Shown here in pieces: positions 16,179-23,698 of a DNA stretch of 64,000 bases (the first letter of the stretch is position 1; each line of letters begins with the position of its first letter). A model generated the notes under the pieces. That model was not told where the DNA came from. It was given only the letters and a program-made list of their open reading frames with translations, and searched no databases. The stretch spans positions 558,001 to 622,000 of the forward strand of contig NZ_JBBUTH010000007.1 of NCBI RefSeq assembly GCF_038066595.1. Reading direction: 5' to 3'. The DNA comes from Pseudaquabacterium inlustre (lineage in GTDB: Bacteria > Pseudomonadota > Gammaproteobacteria > Burkholderiales > Burkholderiaceae_C). The position numbers and the translations under genes are program-made.

Positions 16179-17507
16179 TCAGCCGAGCTTGGGTGACGGC
16201 AGCACGGTACCGCTGCAATCACCAAAGCCGATGCGCGGGCCGCCCTGCTTCTGCGCATAGGCGCGCAACGTCAGCGTGTCGCCATCGGCCAGGAAGCTGC
16301 GCGTTTCGCCGCCGGGCAAGGCCACGGGCGTCTTGCCACCCATCGACAGTTCCAGCAGCGAGCCAGCTTCCTCGGGCTTCGGTCCGCTTTGCGTGCCGGT
16401 GCCCAGCAGGTCGCCGGTGGCCAGGTTACAGCCGTTGCTGGCGTGGTGCGTGAGCAGCTGCGCCAGCGTCCAGTACGACTCCTTGAAGTTGCCGCGCGAC
16501 AGGCGCACGGCAGCCTCACCGCGCTCGCGCATCGCGGCGGTCTGCAGCCACACCTCGATCGTCAGGTCGATGGCGCCGGTCTCGCGGTTGGCCGGGCTGT
16601 CCAGGTGGGGCAGCGGATCGGGCTCGCCGGCGGCGCGCACGAAAGGCACGCGGTACGGCGCCAGCGCCTCCATCGTGACCAGCCAGGGCGAGATGGTGCT
16701 GCCGAAGTTCTTCGACAGGAACGGGCCCAGCGGCTGGTATTCCCAGGCCTGGATGTCGCGCGCGCTCCAGTCGTTGAGCAGCACCATGCCGGCCAGGCGG
16801 TCTTCGGCCTGGGCCAGCGGCACCGGCTCGCCCTGGGTGTTGCCCTGGGCCACGAAGGCGCCCAGTTCCAGCTCGTAGTCCAGCCGCTGGCAGGGGCCGA
16901 ACACCGGCGGCGCCTCGGGCGGGCTGCCGGCGGGCTTGGTCTGGCCCAGTGGGCGGCGGATCGGCGTGCCGCTGACGTTGATCGACGACGCGCGGCCGTG
17001 GTAGCCGATGGGCACCCAGCGGTAGTTGGGCAGCAGCGGGTTGTCGGGCCGGAACATGCGGCCGATGGTGGTGGCGTGGTGGATGCTGGCGTAGAAATCG
17101 GTGTAGTCGCCGATCGGGCAGGGCAGCGTCATCTCGGCCGCCGATTGCGGCACCAGCGCATGGGCCAGTGCGGCCTGCTGGGTCGATCCGGCCGCCAGCG
17201 CATCGCTGAGGGCCAGGCGCAGCGCCACGCGCGTGGCCTTGGGCGCGGCCATCACGGCCGCCAGGTCGCCGCCGGCCAGCGCATCCAGCTGCGGCGCCAG
17301 CTCGGCCGGCCAGCCGGGTGCCGGGCGGGCGGCGGCCAGGTCGAGGATCTGGTCGCCGATGGCCACGCCGATGCGCCAGGGCTCCTGGCTGCCCGCGCGG
17401 CGGAAGCGGCCGTAGGGCAGGTTCTGGATCGGGAAATCCGTGCCGTCGGCCTGGGCCGAGGCCACCCAGCTGCTGCGTTGGGCGTCGTGGCTGCGGTCGA
17501 GCGTCAT
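16179..17507 (-). CDS. fahA: Fumarylacetoacetase
   Basis: Fumarylacetoacetase cleaves 4-fumarylacetoacetate to fumarate and acetoacetate, the last step of homogentisate degradation. The 442 residues match the full two-domain enzyme rather than the shorter FAH-domain hydrolases. An N-terminal SH3-like domain precedes the catalytic beta-roll. Visible active-site blocks are GDYTDFYASIHHATTIG (metal Asp and catalytic His), YHGRASSINVSG, LDYELELGAFV (two metal-binding Glu), LLNDWSARDIQAWEY (metal Asp) and GTGTQSGP near the C-terminus. It is the last gene of a five-gene minus-strand operon and its ATG overlaps the DUF2783 gene stop by four bases. No homogentisate dioxygenase (hmgA) or maleylacetoacetate isomerase is recognisable in the window, so the precursor may be made by unusual enzymes. 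Confidence 0.94.
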   Translation of the reverse strand: MTLDRSHDAQRSSWVASAQADGTDFPIQNLPYGRFRRAGSQEPWRIGVAIGDQILDLAAARPAPGWPAELAPQLDALAGGDLAAVMAAPKATRVALRLALSDALAAGSTQQAALAHALVPQSAAEMTLPCPIGDYTDFYASIHHATTIGRMFRPDNPLLPNYRWVPIGYHGRASSINVSGTPIRRPLGQTKPAGSPPEAPPVFGPCQRLDYELELGAFVAQGNTQGEPVPLAQAEDRLAGMVLLNDWSARDIQAWEYQPLGPFLSKNFGSTISPWLVTMEALAPYRVPFVRAAGEPDPLPHLDSPANRETGAIDLTIEVWLQTAAMRERGEAAVRLSRGNFKESYWTLAQLLTHHASNGCNLATGDLLGTGTQSGPKPEEAGSLLELSMGGKTPVALPGGETRSFLADGDTLTLRAYAQKQGGPRIGFGDCSGTVLPSPKLG

Positions 17508-17755
17508 GCGCTGGCTCCTTCGGTGGGGGCGACGCCGGCGCGGGCGGCGGCCAGCGCCTCCTTCAGCACGCGCAGATCGCCGATGTGGTTGGCCAGCAGC
17601 AGGATCAGCCGGGCGTTGACGAGGCGGCTGGCCTCGTCGCTCAGGTTGCGGTGGGTGTCGATCAGCATTTCGTAGAAATCATCGCCGGGGCTGAAGGCGT
17701 GCAGCGGCGTCTGGCCGGGCAGGCCGAAATGGGGCTGGGTGTTGAGGTGGGCCAT
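17504..17755 (-). CDS. Small DUF2783-type protein
   Basis: An 83-residue protein starting at the ATG at 17755. It contains DDFYEMLIDTHRNLSDEASRLVNARLILLLANHIGDLRVLKEAL, a helical pattern I recognise as the DUF2783 type, which recurs next to FAD-dependent aromatic hydroxylases. The function is unknown; small size and helical charge pattern would fit a partner or stabiliser of the monooxygenase (inference). Its stop overlaps the fahA start (ATGA) and it begins 37 bases after the monooxygenase stop, so it is firmly within the operon. Confidence 0.75.
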   Translation of the reverse strand: MAHLNTQPHFGLPGQTPLHAFSPGDDFYEMLIDTHRNLSDEASRLVNARLILLLANHIGDLRVLKEALAAARAGVAPTEGASA

Positions 17756-17792
17756 GGTCGTCGGGGCGTCGGGCGTGGCGTCAGGCTTGACG

Positions 17793-19466
17793 TCAGTCTT
17801 GGCAGGTGGCGCGGGCCACGGCGGCGCGCACGGCCGCCGCATCCAGCTGGCGCCAGCGGGCCGCCACATGCTGGTCGGGGCGCAGCAGGTAGGCGGTGCC
17901 GGGCCGGGCATCGTAGCGGTGGCGGGCGGTGCCGGTGGCATCCACCACCAGCGTGGCGCCGGCCGGGGCCACGCCATCGCGCTCGGCAACCAGCAGCGTG
18001 TGCACCGGGATCGGCGCATCGGCCAGGCGGGCGATGGCCTCGCGCTGCGCGGCCGACAGCGATTCGGCCGTCGGCACGAACAGCATCAGCTGGAAGCGGT
18101 TGCCTGCCTCGCGCAGCAGCCAGCCGGGCCGGCCCTGGCGCTGCACCGGGGCATCGGCCATGGGCGCGCCGGGCCGCATCAGGCCTTCGAACGGGGCGGC
18201 GTCGGGCGTGTTCAGCGCCGAGTCCAGCAGGTGCGCCGGCACGCTGAGCCGCCCGGAATTGACCAGCGCGCGGGCAAAGGCGTGCTCGCCGGCCAGCGTC
18301 AGCACGGCATTGCGGAAATCACGGCTGACCTGGCTCTTGGGCGTGATGAAGTCGGTGGAGCGCGTCGAGTTCATCAGGTTCTCGTCGGCCGCGGCCACGC
18401 GCTCGGCGCTGTAGCTGTCCAGCAGCGCCTCGGGCGCCAGACCCCGCATCACCAGATCGAGCTTCCACACCAGGTTGTCGGTGTCCTGCAGGCCCGAGTT
18501 GGCGCCACGCGCGCCGAACGGCGACACCTGGTGCGCCGCATCACCCGCGAACAGCACGCGGCCGTGGCGGAAGCTCGTCATGCGCCGGCACTGGAAGGTG
18601 TAAACGCTGACCCATTCCAGGTCGAATGCGTGGTCAGGGCCCAGCATGGCCTGGATGCGCGGGATCACCCGCTCGGGCTGCTTCTCGGCCTCGGGGTCGG
18701 CGTCCCAGCCCAGCTGGAAGTCGATGCGCCAGACGTTGTCGGCCTCGCGGTGCAGCAGCACCGATTGATTGCGATGGAAGGGCGGATCGAACCAGAACCA
18801 GCGTTCGGCCGGGAAGTCGGCTCTCATCACCACATCGGCGATCAGGAAGCGGTCCTGGAAGACCTTGCCTTCGATGTCCAGGCCCAGCATGCGGCGGATG
18901 GGGCTGCGTGCGCCATCGGCCACCACCAGCCAGTCGGCATCGAGCTCGAACGAGCCATCGGCCGTCTCGACCGACAGCCGCGCCCCCTGCGCGTTGGGCT
19001 GCACGGCCGTGACCTTGTGCTTCCAGCGCAGCGTCAGGTTGGGCAGCTGCTGCGCACGCTCGACCAGGTACTGCTCGAGGTAGTACTGCTGCAGGTTGAC
19101 CATGCCGGGGCGCTCGTGGTCGGCCTCGGGCAGCAGGTTGAAGCGGAACACCTCGGCATCGCCGTGGAAGGTGCGGCCCACGTTCCAGGTGACGCCCTTG
19201 GCCACCACGGCGTCGCCCACGCCCAGGCGGTCCAGCACCTCGAGCGCGCGCTTGGCGTAGCACAGGCCGCGCGAACCGACGCTGACCGTGTCGTCGTCGT
19301 CCAGCAGCACCACGGGCTGGCCCATCTGGGCCAGGTCGATGGCCGCGGCCAGGCCCACCGGGCCGGCGCCCACCACCACCACCGGGTGGCGCGGCACGGT
19401 GCCGGGGGCGTCCAGCTCGGGTGGTCGCTGGTAGGCGTAGCGGGGGTAGGTGTAGGTGCTCAGCAT
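17793..19466 (-). CDS. FAD-dependent aromatic monooxygenase (MhpA/PheA-like flavoprotein hydroxylase)
   Basis: This 557-residue class A flavoprotein hydroxylase has the three expected motifs. The dinucleotide-binding loop VVVVGAGPVGLAAA is near residues 29-42. The DG motif is LVVADGARSPIRR (Asp184), and the GD motif is VLFAGDAAHQVSPFGARGAN (Asp309). It should use NAD(P)H and O2 to add a hydroxyl to an activated aromatic ring. The closest recalled relatives are 3-(3-hydroxyphenyl)propionate hydroxylase-type enzymes, which also have a C-terminal thioredoxin-like region as here. In an operon ending in fumarylacetoacetase, a likely role is para-hydroxylation of a phenol to a hydroquinone such as homogentisate or gentisate. 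The exact substrate is not determinable. Confidence 0.85.
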   Translation of the reverse strand: MLSTYTYPRYAYQRPPELDAPGTVPRHPVVVVGAGPVGLAAAIDLAQMGQPVVLLDDDDTVSVGSRGLCYAKRALEVLDRLGVGDAVVAKGVTWNVGRTFHGDAEVFRFNLLPEADHERPGMVNLQQYYLEQYLVERAQQLPNLTLRWKHKVTAVQPNAQGARLSVETADGSFELDADWLVVADGARSPIRRMLGLDIEGKVFQDRFLIADVVMRADFPAERWFWFDPPFHRNQSVLLHREADNVWRIDFQLGWDADPEAEKQPERVIPRIQAMLGPDHAFDLEWVSVYTFQCRRMTSFRHGRVLFAGDAAHQVSPFGARGANSGLQDTDNLVWKLDLVMRGLAPEALLDSYSAERVAAADENLMNSTRSTDFITPKSQVSRDFRNAVLTLAGEHAFARALVNSGRLSVPAHLLDSALNTPDAAPFEGLMRPGAPMADAPVQRQGRPGWLLREAGNRFQLMLFVPTAESLSAAQREAIARLADAPIPVHTLLVAERDGVAPAGATLVVDATGTARHRYDARPGTAYLLRPDQHVAARWRQLDAAAVRAAVARATCQD

Positions 19467-19484
19467 GGCCTGTCGCGTGCGGGG

Positions 19485-20030
19485 TCAGGCCGTGCCCTGG
19501 CCCAGTTCCTTCTCGTGCATCCAGGCGGCGTGCTTGGGTGCGCGCTTGGTCTGGGCCCATTCATTGAGCATGTCCCACTTCACGTCGTCGAGCTTGCGGT
19601 CCATCTCGGGCGTGTTGGTGTCGCAGGCCAGCTCCAGCCGGTGGCCGTTGGGGTCGAAGAAATAGATCGACTTGAAGATGGTGTGGTCGGTGACGCCCAC
19701 CACGTCGATGCCCTTGGCCTGCAGCCGGGCCTTGGTGGCCTCCAGCTCGGCCACCGAATCGACCTTGAACGCGATGTGCTGCACCCAGTTGGGCGTGGCC
19801 TCGTCGCGGCCCATGGTGGGCGAGTTGGGCAGCTCGAAGAAGGCCAGGATGTTGCCGCCGCCCGCGTCGATGAACACGTGCATGTACGGATCGGGCGCAT
19901 GGGTGCTGGGCACCTGGTCTTCGGCGATGGCGAGCACGAAGTCCATGCCCAGGTGGTCGCGGTACCACTCCACCGTCTGCTTGGCGTCGTGGCAGCGGTA
20001 GGCGACGTGGTGGATGCGTTGGATGGCCAT
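19485..20030 (-). CDS. VOC-superfamily protein (glyoxalase/extradiol dioxygenase fold)
   Basis: A 181-residue single-domain vicinal-oxygen-chelate protein. The two beta-alpha-beta-beta-beta units carry probable metal ligands in MAIQRIHHVAYRC (His7/His8), WVQHIAFKV and HRLELACDT. The start at 20030 has AGGAG eight bases upstream. VOC proteins include glyoxalase I, extradiol ring-cleavage dioxygenases, isomerases and epimerases. At this position in an aromatic operon that lacks a standard ring-cleavage gene, a dioxygenase or isomerase role is attractive, but a single VOC unit pair of this size is shorter than classical extradiol enzymes and HPPD, so this is inference. It lies between the MBL-fold and monooxygenase genes. 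Confidence 0.82.
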   Translation of the reverse strand: MAIQRIHHVAYRCHDAKQTVEWYRDHLGMDFVLAIAEDQVPSTHAPDPYMHVFIDAGGGNILAFFELPNSPTMGRDEATPNWVQHIAFKVDSVAELEATKARLQAKGIDVVGVTDHTIFKSIYFFDPNGHRLELACDTNTPEMDRKLDDVKWDMLNEWAQTKRAPKHAAWMHEKELGQGTA

Positions 20031-20059
20031 GTCGATGTCTCCTGTCGTGGGGGGTGCGA

Positions 20060-21022
20060 TCAGTGCTGGTCTTCCAAGGACTTCCACATCTCAACGTCGC
20101 GCTCGGCGGTCCAGATGCGCGGATCGGGGTACTGCGTCACCTCGTCGTAGCAGCGGGTCACGTCGAAGGGCATGCAGTGGTCGAAGATGACCCAGCCCTT
20201 GTACTTGGGCGCCATCGCGGCGTAGCAGCGCTTGTAGACGGTGTTGAGGTCTTCGCCGGCGGCGACGCCGGCCTTGACGTTCTCGTACACGTCGGCGATG
20301 AAGCTGCGCGTGCCGGCGAGCCCCGCCTGCACCTGTTCGGGCGTGGTGAGTGCGGCGCCGCGGCCGGGCACCAGCTGCGCGGGCTGCAGCGCGGCGATGT
20401 TGTCCAGTGTCTGCGGCCAGTCCTTGAAGTAGGCGTCGCCGGCGTAGGGCGTGGCGTCGAACTCGACCAGGTCGCCCGAGAACAGGATTTTTTGCTGCGG
20501 CAGCCAGGCCACCGTGTCGCCCTTGGTGTGACCGCGGCCCAGTTGCAGCAGTTGCACCTCCAGGCTGCCGAGGTACAGCGTCATCTTGCCGCGGAAGGTG
20601 AGGGTGGGCCAGGTCAGGCCGGCCGGCACGCTCTCGACATTGCGGAACAGGCGCGGAAAGCGGCCGATCTCGCTGGCCTTGTCCTGCTCGCCACGCTCGA
20701 CGATCAGGTCGCGCGTGTCTTCGCTGGCGATGATGTGCTCGGCGCCGTAGGCACTGGCACCCAGCACGCGCACCGCGTGGTAGTGGGTCATCAGCACGTA
20801 CTTGATCGGCTTGTCGGTGACCTCGCGGATGCGGCGGATCACGTCCTGCGCCATCACCGGCGTGGCCTGCGTGTCGAGCACCATCACGCAGTCGTCGCCG
20901 ATGATGATGCCGGTGTTGGGGTCGCCCTCGGCGGTGTAGGCGTAGGCGTTGGGCGACAGCTGGGTGAAGCTGACTTTCTTCTCTTCCAGATCGGCCTGGC
21001 TGGCGAAGGTCTTGGTGCTCAC
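20060..21022 (-). CDS. MBL-fold protein with altered metal motif
   Basis: A metallo-beta-lactamase-fold protein of about 320 residues. The usual HxHxDH motif reads MTHYHAVRVLG: His80 and His82 are kept, but the Asp and third His are replaced by Val84 and Arg85. Later ligand motifs GRGHTKGDT (His165) and LFSGDLVEF (Asp184) are present. The first metal site could form while the second is damaged, so a mononuclear enzyme or a changed role is likely. I chose the GTG at 21022, which has GGAGA nine bases upstream; an ATG at 21073 in the same frame would add a Pro/Arg-rich stretch and would nearly coincide with the predicted transcription start. It heads the aromatic operon and may hydrolyse a ring-cleavage product or ester (inference). 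Confidence 0.82.
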   Translation of the reverse strand: MSTKTFASQADLEEKKVSFTQLSPNAYAYTAEGDPNTGIIIGDDCVMVLDTQATPVMAQDVIRRIREVTDKPIKYVLMTHYHAVRVLGASAYGAEHIIASEDTRDLIVERGEQDKASEIGRFPRLFRNVESVPAGLTWPTLTFRGKMTLYLGSLEVQLLQLGRGHTKGDTVAWLPQQKILFSGDLVEFDATPYAGDAYFKDWPQTLDNIAALQPAQLVPGRGAALTTPEQVQAGLAGTRSFIADVYENVKAGVAAGEDLNTVYKRCYAAMAPKYKGWVIFDHCMPFDVTRCYDEVTQYPDPRIWTAERDVEMWKSLEDQH

Positions 21023-21080
21023 GGGCGGGGGTCTCCGGTGCGGGGCAGGGATGGGCCGCGCGGCTCGCGGCATAGGCCGG

Positions 21081-21110
21081 AGTATCCGGCGTGGCGTTAT
21101 CTCTTGTCAA
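21081..21110 (-). promoter_or_regulatory. Sigma70-type promoter of the MBL-VOC-monooxygenase-fahA operon
   Basis: Read on the minus strand, a perfect -35 TTGACA (21110 to 21105) is followed by an 18-base spacer and GATACT (21086 to 21081), four of six matches to the -10 consensus. Transcription would begin near 21074, about 50 bases before the chosen GTG start. Confidence 0.65.
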
Positions 21111-21113
21111 ACT

Positions 21114-21132
21114 GATTTGTCTAAAACAAATC
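21114..21132. promoter_or_regulatory. Operator-like inverted repeat upstream of the aromatic operon
   Basis: GATTTGT and ACAAATC form a perfect 7-bp inverted repeat separated by CTAAA. The AT-rich site stands out in this GC-rich DNA and lies three bases upstream of the -35 element, a position suited to an activator or to a repressor such as a MarR- or GntR-type protein. No regulator gene is adjacent. Confidence 0.6.
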
Positions 21133-21256
21133 ACCTGGCGCAGATCAACCAGCCGCACCGCTGGCCGCCGCCGCGTGCGGCGGCCGGCGCGGCGGTCATG
21201 ACGGCCACGATCCGGCCGGCTTTTCAGGCCTTCAGCCGCGGCCCCGCGGCCTGAAG

Positions 21257-21964
21257 ATGCCGGGCACTGACGTACCCGCCCCGACGATGACCCGACTGCT
21301 TCTGGTGCCCGGCAGCCTGCGCGCAGGCTCGTTCAACCTGCGCCTGCTGCGCGACATTGCCCAACGCCTGCATGGCCGCTGCGAGGTGGACATGCTGCTG
21401 CCCCGGCAGGTGGGCCTGCCGCTGTTCGACCAGGACCTCGAGGCCGAGCCGGGCGTGATGGCCCAGGTGCGCGCGCTGCACCGGCGCTTTGCCGCCGCGC
21501 ACGGCCTGGTGGTGGCCAGCCCGGCCTACAACGGCCAGCTGACGCCTTACCTGAAGAACCTGGTGGACTGGGTGGCACGCCTGCCCGAGGTGGACCGCCA
21601 CGCCACCAACGCCTTCCTCGACCGCCCAGTGCTGCTGTGCAGCGCCACGCGCGAGCGCTGGGACGGCGAGCCCGCCGTGATCCCGAATGCGCGGGCGCTG
21701 TTCGGCCATGTGGGCGCCCTGGTGCTGGGCGCCACGGTGAGCCTGCCGCGCGCGGCCGAGACCTGGAGCGCCGACGGCTTCGGCTTCAGCCCGCGCATGG
21801 AGGCCGAGATCGAAGGTGCCGTGGCGCACCTGGTGCGCCAGGCCGAGGCCTTCGACCAGCGCCACCCTGCCGCGCTGCCGTCAGGCCTGCCCGGCCGGCC
21901 GGGCCAGGCGGCCTGGCCGCTGCCACAGCGCGAGGCGGCGGGCGGCATCGTGCGCCCGTCCTGA
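21257..21964 (+). CDS. NADPH-dependent FMN reductase family protein
   Basis: A flavodoxin-like reductase of the NADPH-dependent FMN reductase/chromate reductase family. After the first strand comes the phosphate loop LLLVPGSLRAGSFNLRLL; SPAYNGQLTPYLKNLVDWVAR is the flavin-contacting block typical of the family (Pro-x-Tyr-Asn). It should reduce FMN or quinones with NAD(P)H. The ATG at 21257 gives 235 residues; the ATG at 21287 (225 residues) fits the family N-terminus better, and neither has a good Shine-Dalgarno. The C-terminal 40 residues are Pro/Gly-rich and probably disordered. It is divergent from the aromatic operon, with a 234-base gap, and might supply reduced flavin or remove quinones (inference). 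Confidence 0.82.
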   Translation: MPGTDVPAPTMTRLLLVPGSLRAGSFNLRLLRDIAQRLHGRCEVDMLLPRQVGLPLFDQDLEAEPGVMAQVRALHRRFAAAHGLVVASPAYNGQLTPYLKNLVDWVARLPEVDRHATNAFLDRPVLLCSATRERWDGEPAVIPNARALFGHVGALVLGATVSLPRAAETWSADGFGFSPRMEAEIEGAVAHLVRQAEAFDQRHPAALPSGLPGRPGQAAWPLPQREAAGGIVRPS

Positions 21965-21995
21965 GCGCACACCGCGGCGCCGCCACAATCGGCGC

Positions 21996-22907
21996 ATGTC
22001 GTCACCTGCTGTCTCGCGCCCCCTGTCGGGCGCTGCCTTCGCCGTGCTGCTGCTCATCGCGCTGATGATGGGCGCCAACCATGTGGCAGCGCGCCTGGCC
22101 TTCAACCACGGCGTGGACGTGACCACCGCGGTGGCGTTCCGCAGCGGCGTCACGGCGCTGGCCGTGGCCCTGCTGGTGGCGGTGCAGCGCGTGCCGCTGC
22201 GCTTCACGCCGCGCCACCGCTTCGCCCTGCCGGCCATTGGTGCGCTGATCGGTGTGCAGAGCATCTGCCTGTACTCGGCCGTGGCGCGGCTGCCGGTGGC
22301 GCTGGCGCTGCTGGCCTTCAACAGCTACCCGCTGTGGACGGCGCTGTGGGCACGCCTGGTCTACCGCCACCGGCCCGATCCGCGCATGCTGCGCGCCATG
22401 CCGGTGATGCTGCTGGGCCTGGCGCTGGCACTGGACGTGCTCGGCGCCAGCTCGGGCCTGGGCGCGGCCGCGCACTGGGGCCAGATCGGCGCCGGCGTGG
22501 GTTTCGCGCTGACGGCGGCCGCGGTGTTCGGCCTGGCGCTGGTGGTCACGCAGCACGAGGCGGCCGATGTGGACGGCCGCGTGCGCACCGCCAGCACCAT
22601 GGGTCAGGTGGGCCTGCTGGCGCTGGCCGGCGTGGCCTGGCAGGGCGGCTTACACCTGCCCGATGCGCCGGCCGGCTGGGCCGGGCTGATGGCGCTGACC
22701 TTTCTGTACGGCACCGCCTTCACCATCATGTTCACCGTGCTGCCGCGCCTGGGCGTGGTGGGCAACTCGGCGATCATGAACGTGGAACCGGTGTTCGCGC
22801 TGGTGCTGGCCTGGGCCCTGCTGGGGCAGGCCATTGCGCCGATGCAGGTGGCGGGTGGCCTGCTGGTGGTGGCCACCGTGATCTGGCTCGGCCTGGGGCG
22901 GAGGTAG
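21996..22907 (+). CDS. DMT-family (EamA-type) transporter
   Basis: An inner-membrane protein of about 303 residues with ten predicted helices arranged as two EamA repeats. The first repeat contains GANHVAARLAFNHGVDVTTAVAFRS and ARLPVALALLAFNSYPLWTAL; the second ends with MNVEPVFALVLAWALLGQ, the conserved EPV block near the last helices. DMT proteins export amino acids, nucleosides or other metabolites; the substrate here is unknown. The ATG at 21996 lies 31 bases after the FMN reductase stop, so the two genes may be co-transcribed. Codon use matches the surroundings. Confidence 0.87.
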   Translation: MSSPAVSRPLSGAAFAVLLLIALMMGANHVAARLAFNHGVDVTTAVAFRSGVTALAVALLVAVQRVPLRFTPRHRFALPAIGALIGVQSICLYSAVARLPVALALLAFNSYPLWTALWARLVYRHRPDPRMLRAMPVMLLGLALALDVLGASSGLGAAAHWGQIGAGVGFALTAAAVFGLALVVTQHEAADVDGRVRTASTMGQVGLLALAGVAWQGGLHLPDAPAGWAGLMALTFLYGTAFTIMFTVLPRLGVVGNSAIMNVEPVFALVLAWALLGQAIAPMQVAGGLLVVATVIWLGLGRR

Positions 22908-22910
22908 ATG

Positions 22911-22985
22911 GAGCACCCGGCCTCGCGGTGACGCGAGGCCACCCGCCGCGCGGGTTCGCCGGCCTGCTTCGGGCGGCCGGGCGCT
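22911..22985. repeat. GC-rich intergenic repeat, copy 2
   Basis: The gap between the transporter and the H-NS-like gene holds cacccgg, a stem made by GGCCTCGCG and CGCGAGGCC (about 22919-22936), then ccacccgccgcgcgggt and gggcggccgggcgct. Order and wording parallel the segment at 14001-14078. In both places it lies directly after a plus-strand gene and before the end of a minus-strand gene, so a terminator role is possible. Confidence 0.4.
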
Positions 22986-22997
22986 GGCCGTCGCTGA

Positions 22998-23342
22998 TCA
23001 GCCTTTGATTTCGAGATCGGCCGCCGTCTTGCCGGCAGCCAGCGCGGCCTTGAACCAGTTCGGGCGCTTGCCGTGGCCGGTCCAGGTGTTGCCGGCGTCG
23101 TCGCGGTACTTGGGCGGCGTGGCCGGCTTCTTGGCGACGGCCTTGCCGCTGGCCTTGGCCACCTTGCCGCGCGGCTTTTTGGAGGCCGTCTCGCCGAACA
23201 ACTCCTGCGGCGTCAGGCCGTAATGCGCAATGGCTTCCTTGATGCGGGCCACCACGCCGGAGATTTCCTTGGCGCGCAGCGCCTGGGCCTCCTTTTGCAG
23301 CTTGTCGATCTGGGATTGGATCTGGGCGAGGGTGCGTGCCAT
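22998..23342 (-). CDS. H-NS-family nucleoid protein (short betaproteobacterial type)
   Basis: A 114-residue nucleoid-associated protein. The N-terminal coiled coil (MARTLAQIQSQIDKLQKEAQ) mediates dimerisation; a Lys/Ala-rich linker (residues 55-75) leads to the C-terminal DNA-binding core YRDDAGNTWTGHGKRPNWFK, matching the TWxGxGxxPxW pattern of H-NS proteins. Members bind AT-rich DNA in the minor groove and silence foreign genes. The ATG at 23342 is the conserved family start; longer open frame upstream has no family similarity. The adjacent upstream DNA and the first half of the next gene are more AT-rich than the window average, a possible local target. Several paralogues usually exist per genome in this order. 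Confidence 0.92.
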   Translation of the reverse strand: MARTLAQIQSQIDKLQKEAQALRAKEISGVVARIKEAIAHYGLTPQELFGETASKKPRGKVAKASGKAVAKKPATPPKYRDDAGNTWTGHGKRPNWFKAALAAGKTAADLEIKG

Positions 23343-23698
23343 GGGTTTCCATGAAAAGGCCGGCAGAACCAGCCTGGGTTTGATCGGTGAGCGCGATTTC
23401 GGGTTCTGCGCGAGGCATCCACGCCGAGCCCGAAACACAGCCGCACTTTACTCCGAGAAGGTTTCGGATCGGTATCCGAATGGAATGCCATACCCATTGA
23501 TCGCGAATGCCGGCGCATTGCGCGTGGCATTTCACCGGCCAATGGCGTGAATGCGTGGCATTGCGTGGCACCGGCGGCGGCCATTGACGCAGCGCAATGG
23601 AAGCCCGCGTGGGGATGGCGTCTTGCGCTCACTCGGGCGCATCGTGAGGCATCGGACGGATGCCCCGCCGAAGCCTTCACCACCAGGAGCCCATTGCC
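23343..23698. promoter_or_regulatory. 356-base intergenic region between the H-NS-like and adh genes
   Basis: No gene is supported here. The region must hold the divergent promoters. It is noticeably richer in ATT/AAT than its surroundings, with many gcattg, caatgg and aatgc words between 23480 and 23610. A perfect inverted repeat, TTCGGAT and ATCCGAA with four bases between (23463-23480), is a candidate operator, possibly for H-NS autoregulation or an adh regulator. AGGAG at 23685-23689 is the adh Shine-Dalgarno. No convincing -35/-10 pair was found. Confidence 0.5.

Noticed and set aside
17739..20150. An 803-codon open frame on the plus strand across the monooxygenase and VOC genes
   Set aside because: Low-complexity His/Gly/Gln/Val-rich translation typical of antisense shadows in GC-rich DNA; the minus strand encodes complete enzymes.
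16179..21022. Standard tyrosine/homogentisate pathway
   Set aside because: No hmgA, hpd or maiA is recognisable in the window; only fumarylacetoacetase belongs to that pathway with certainty.
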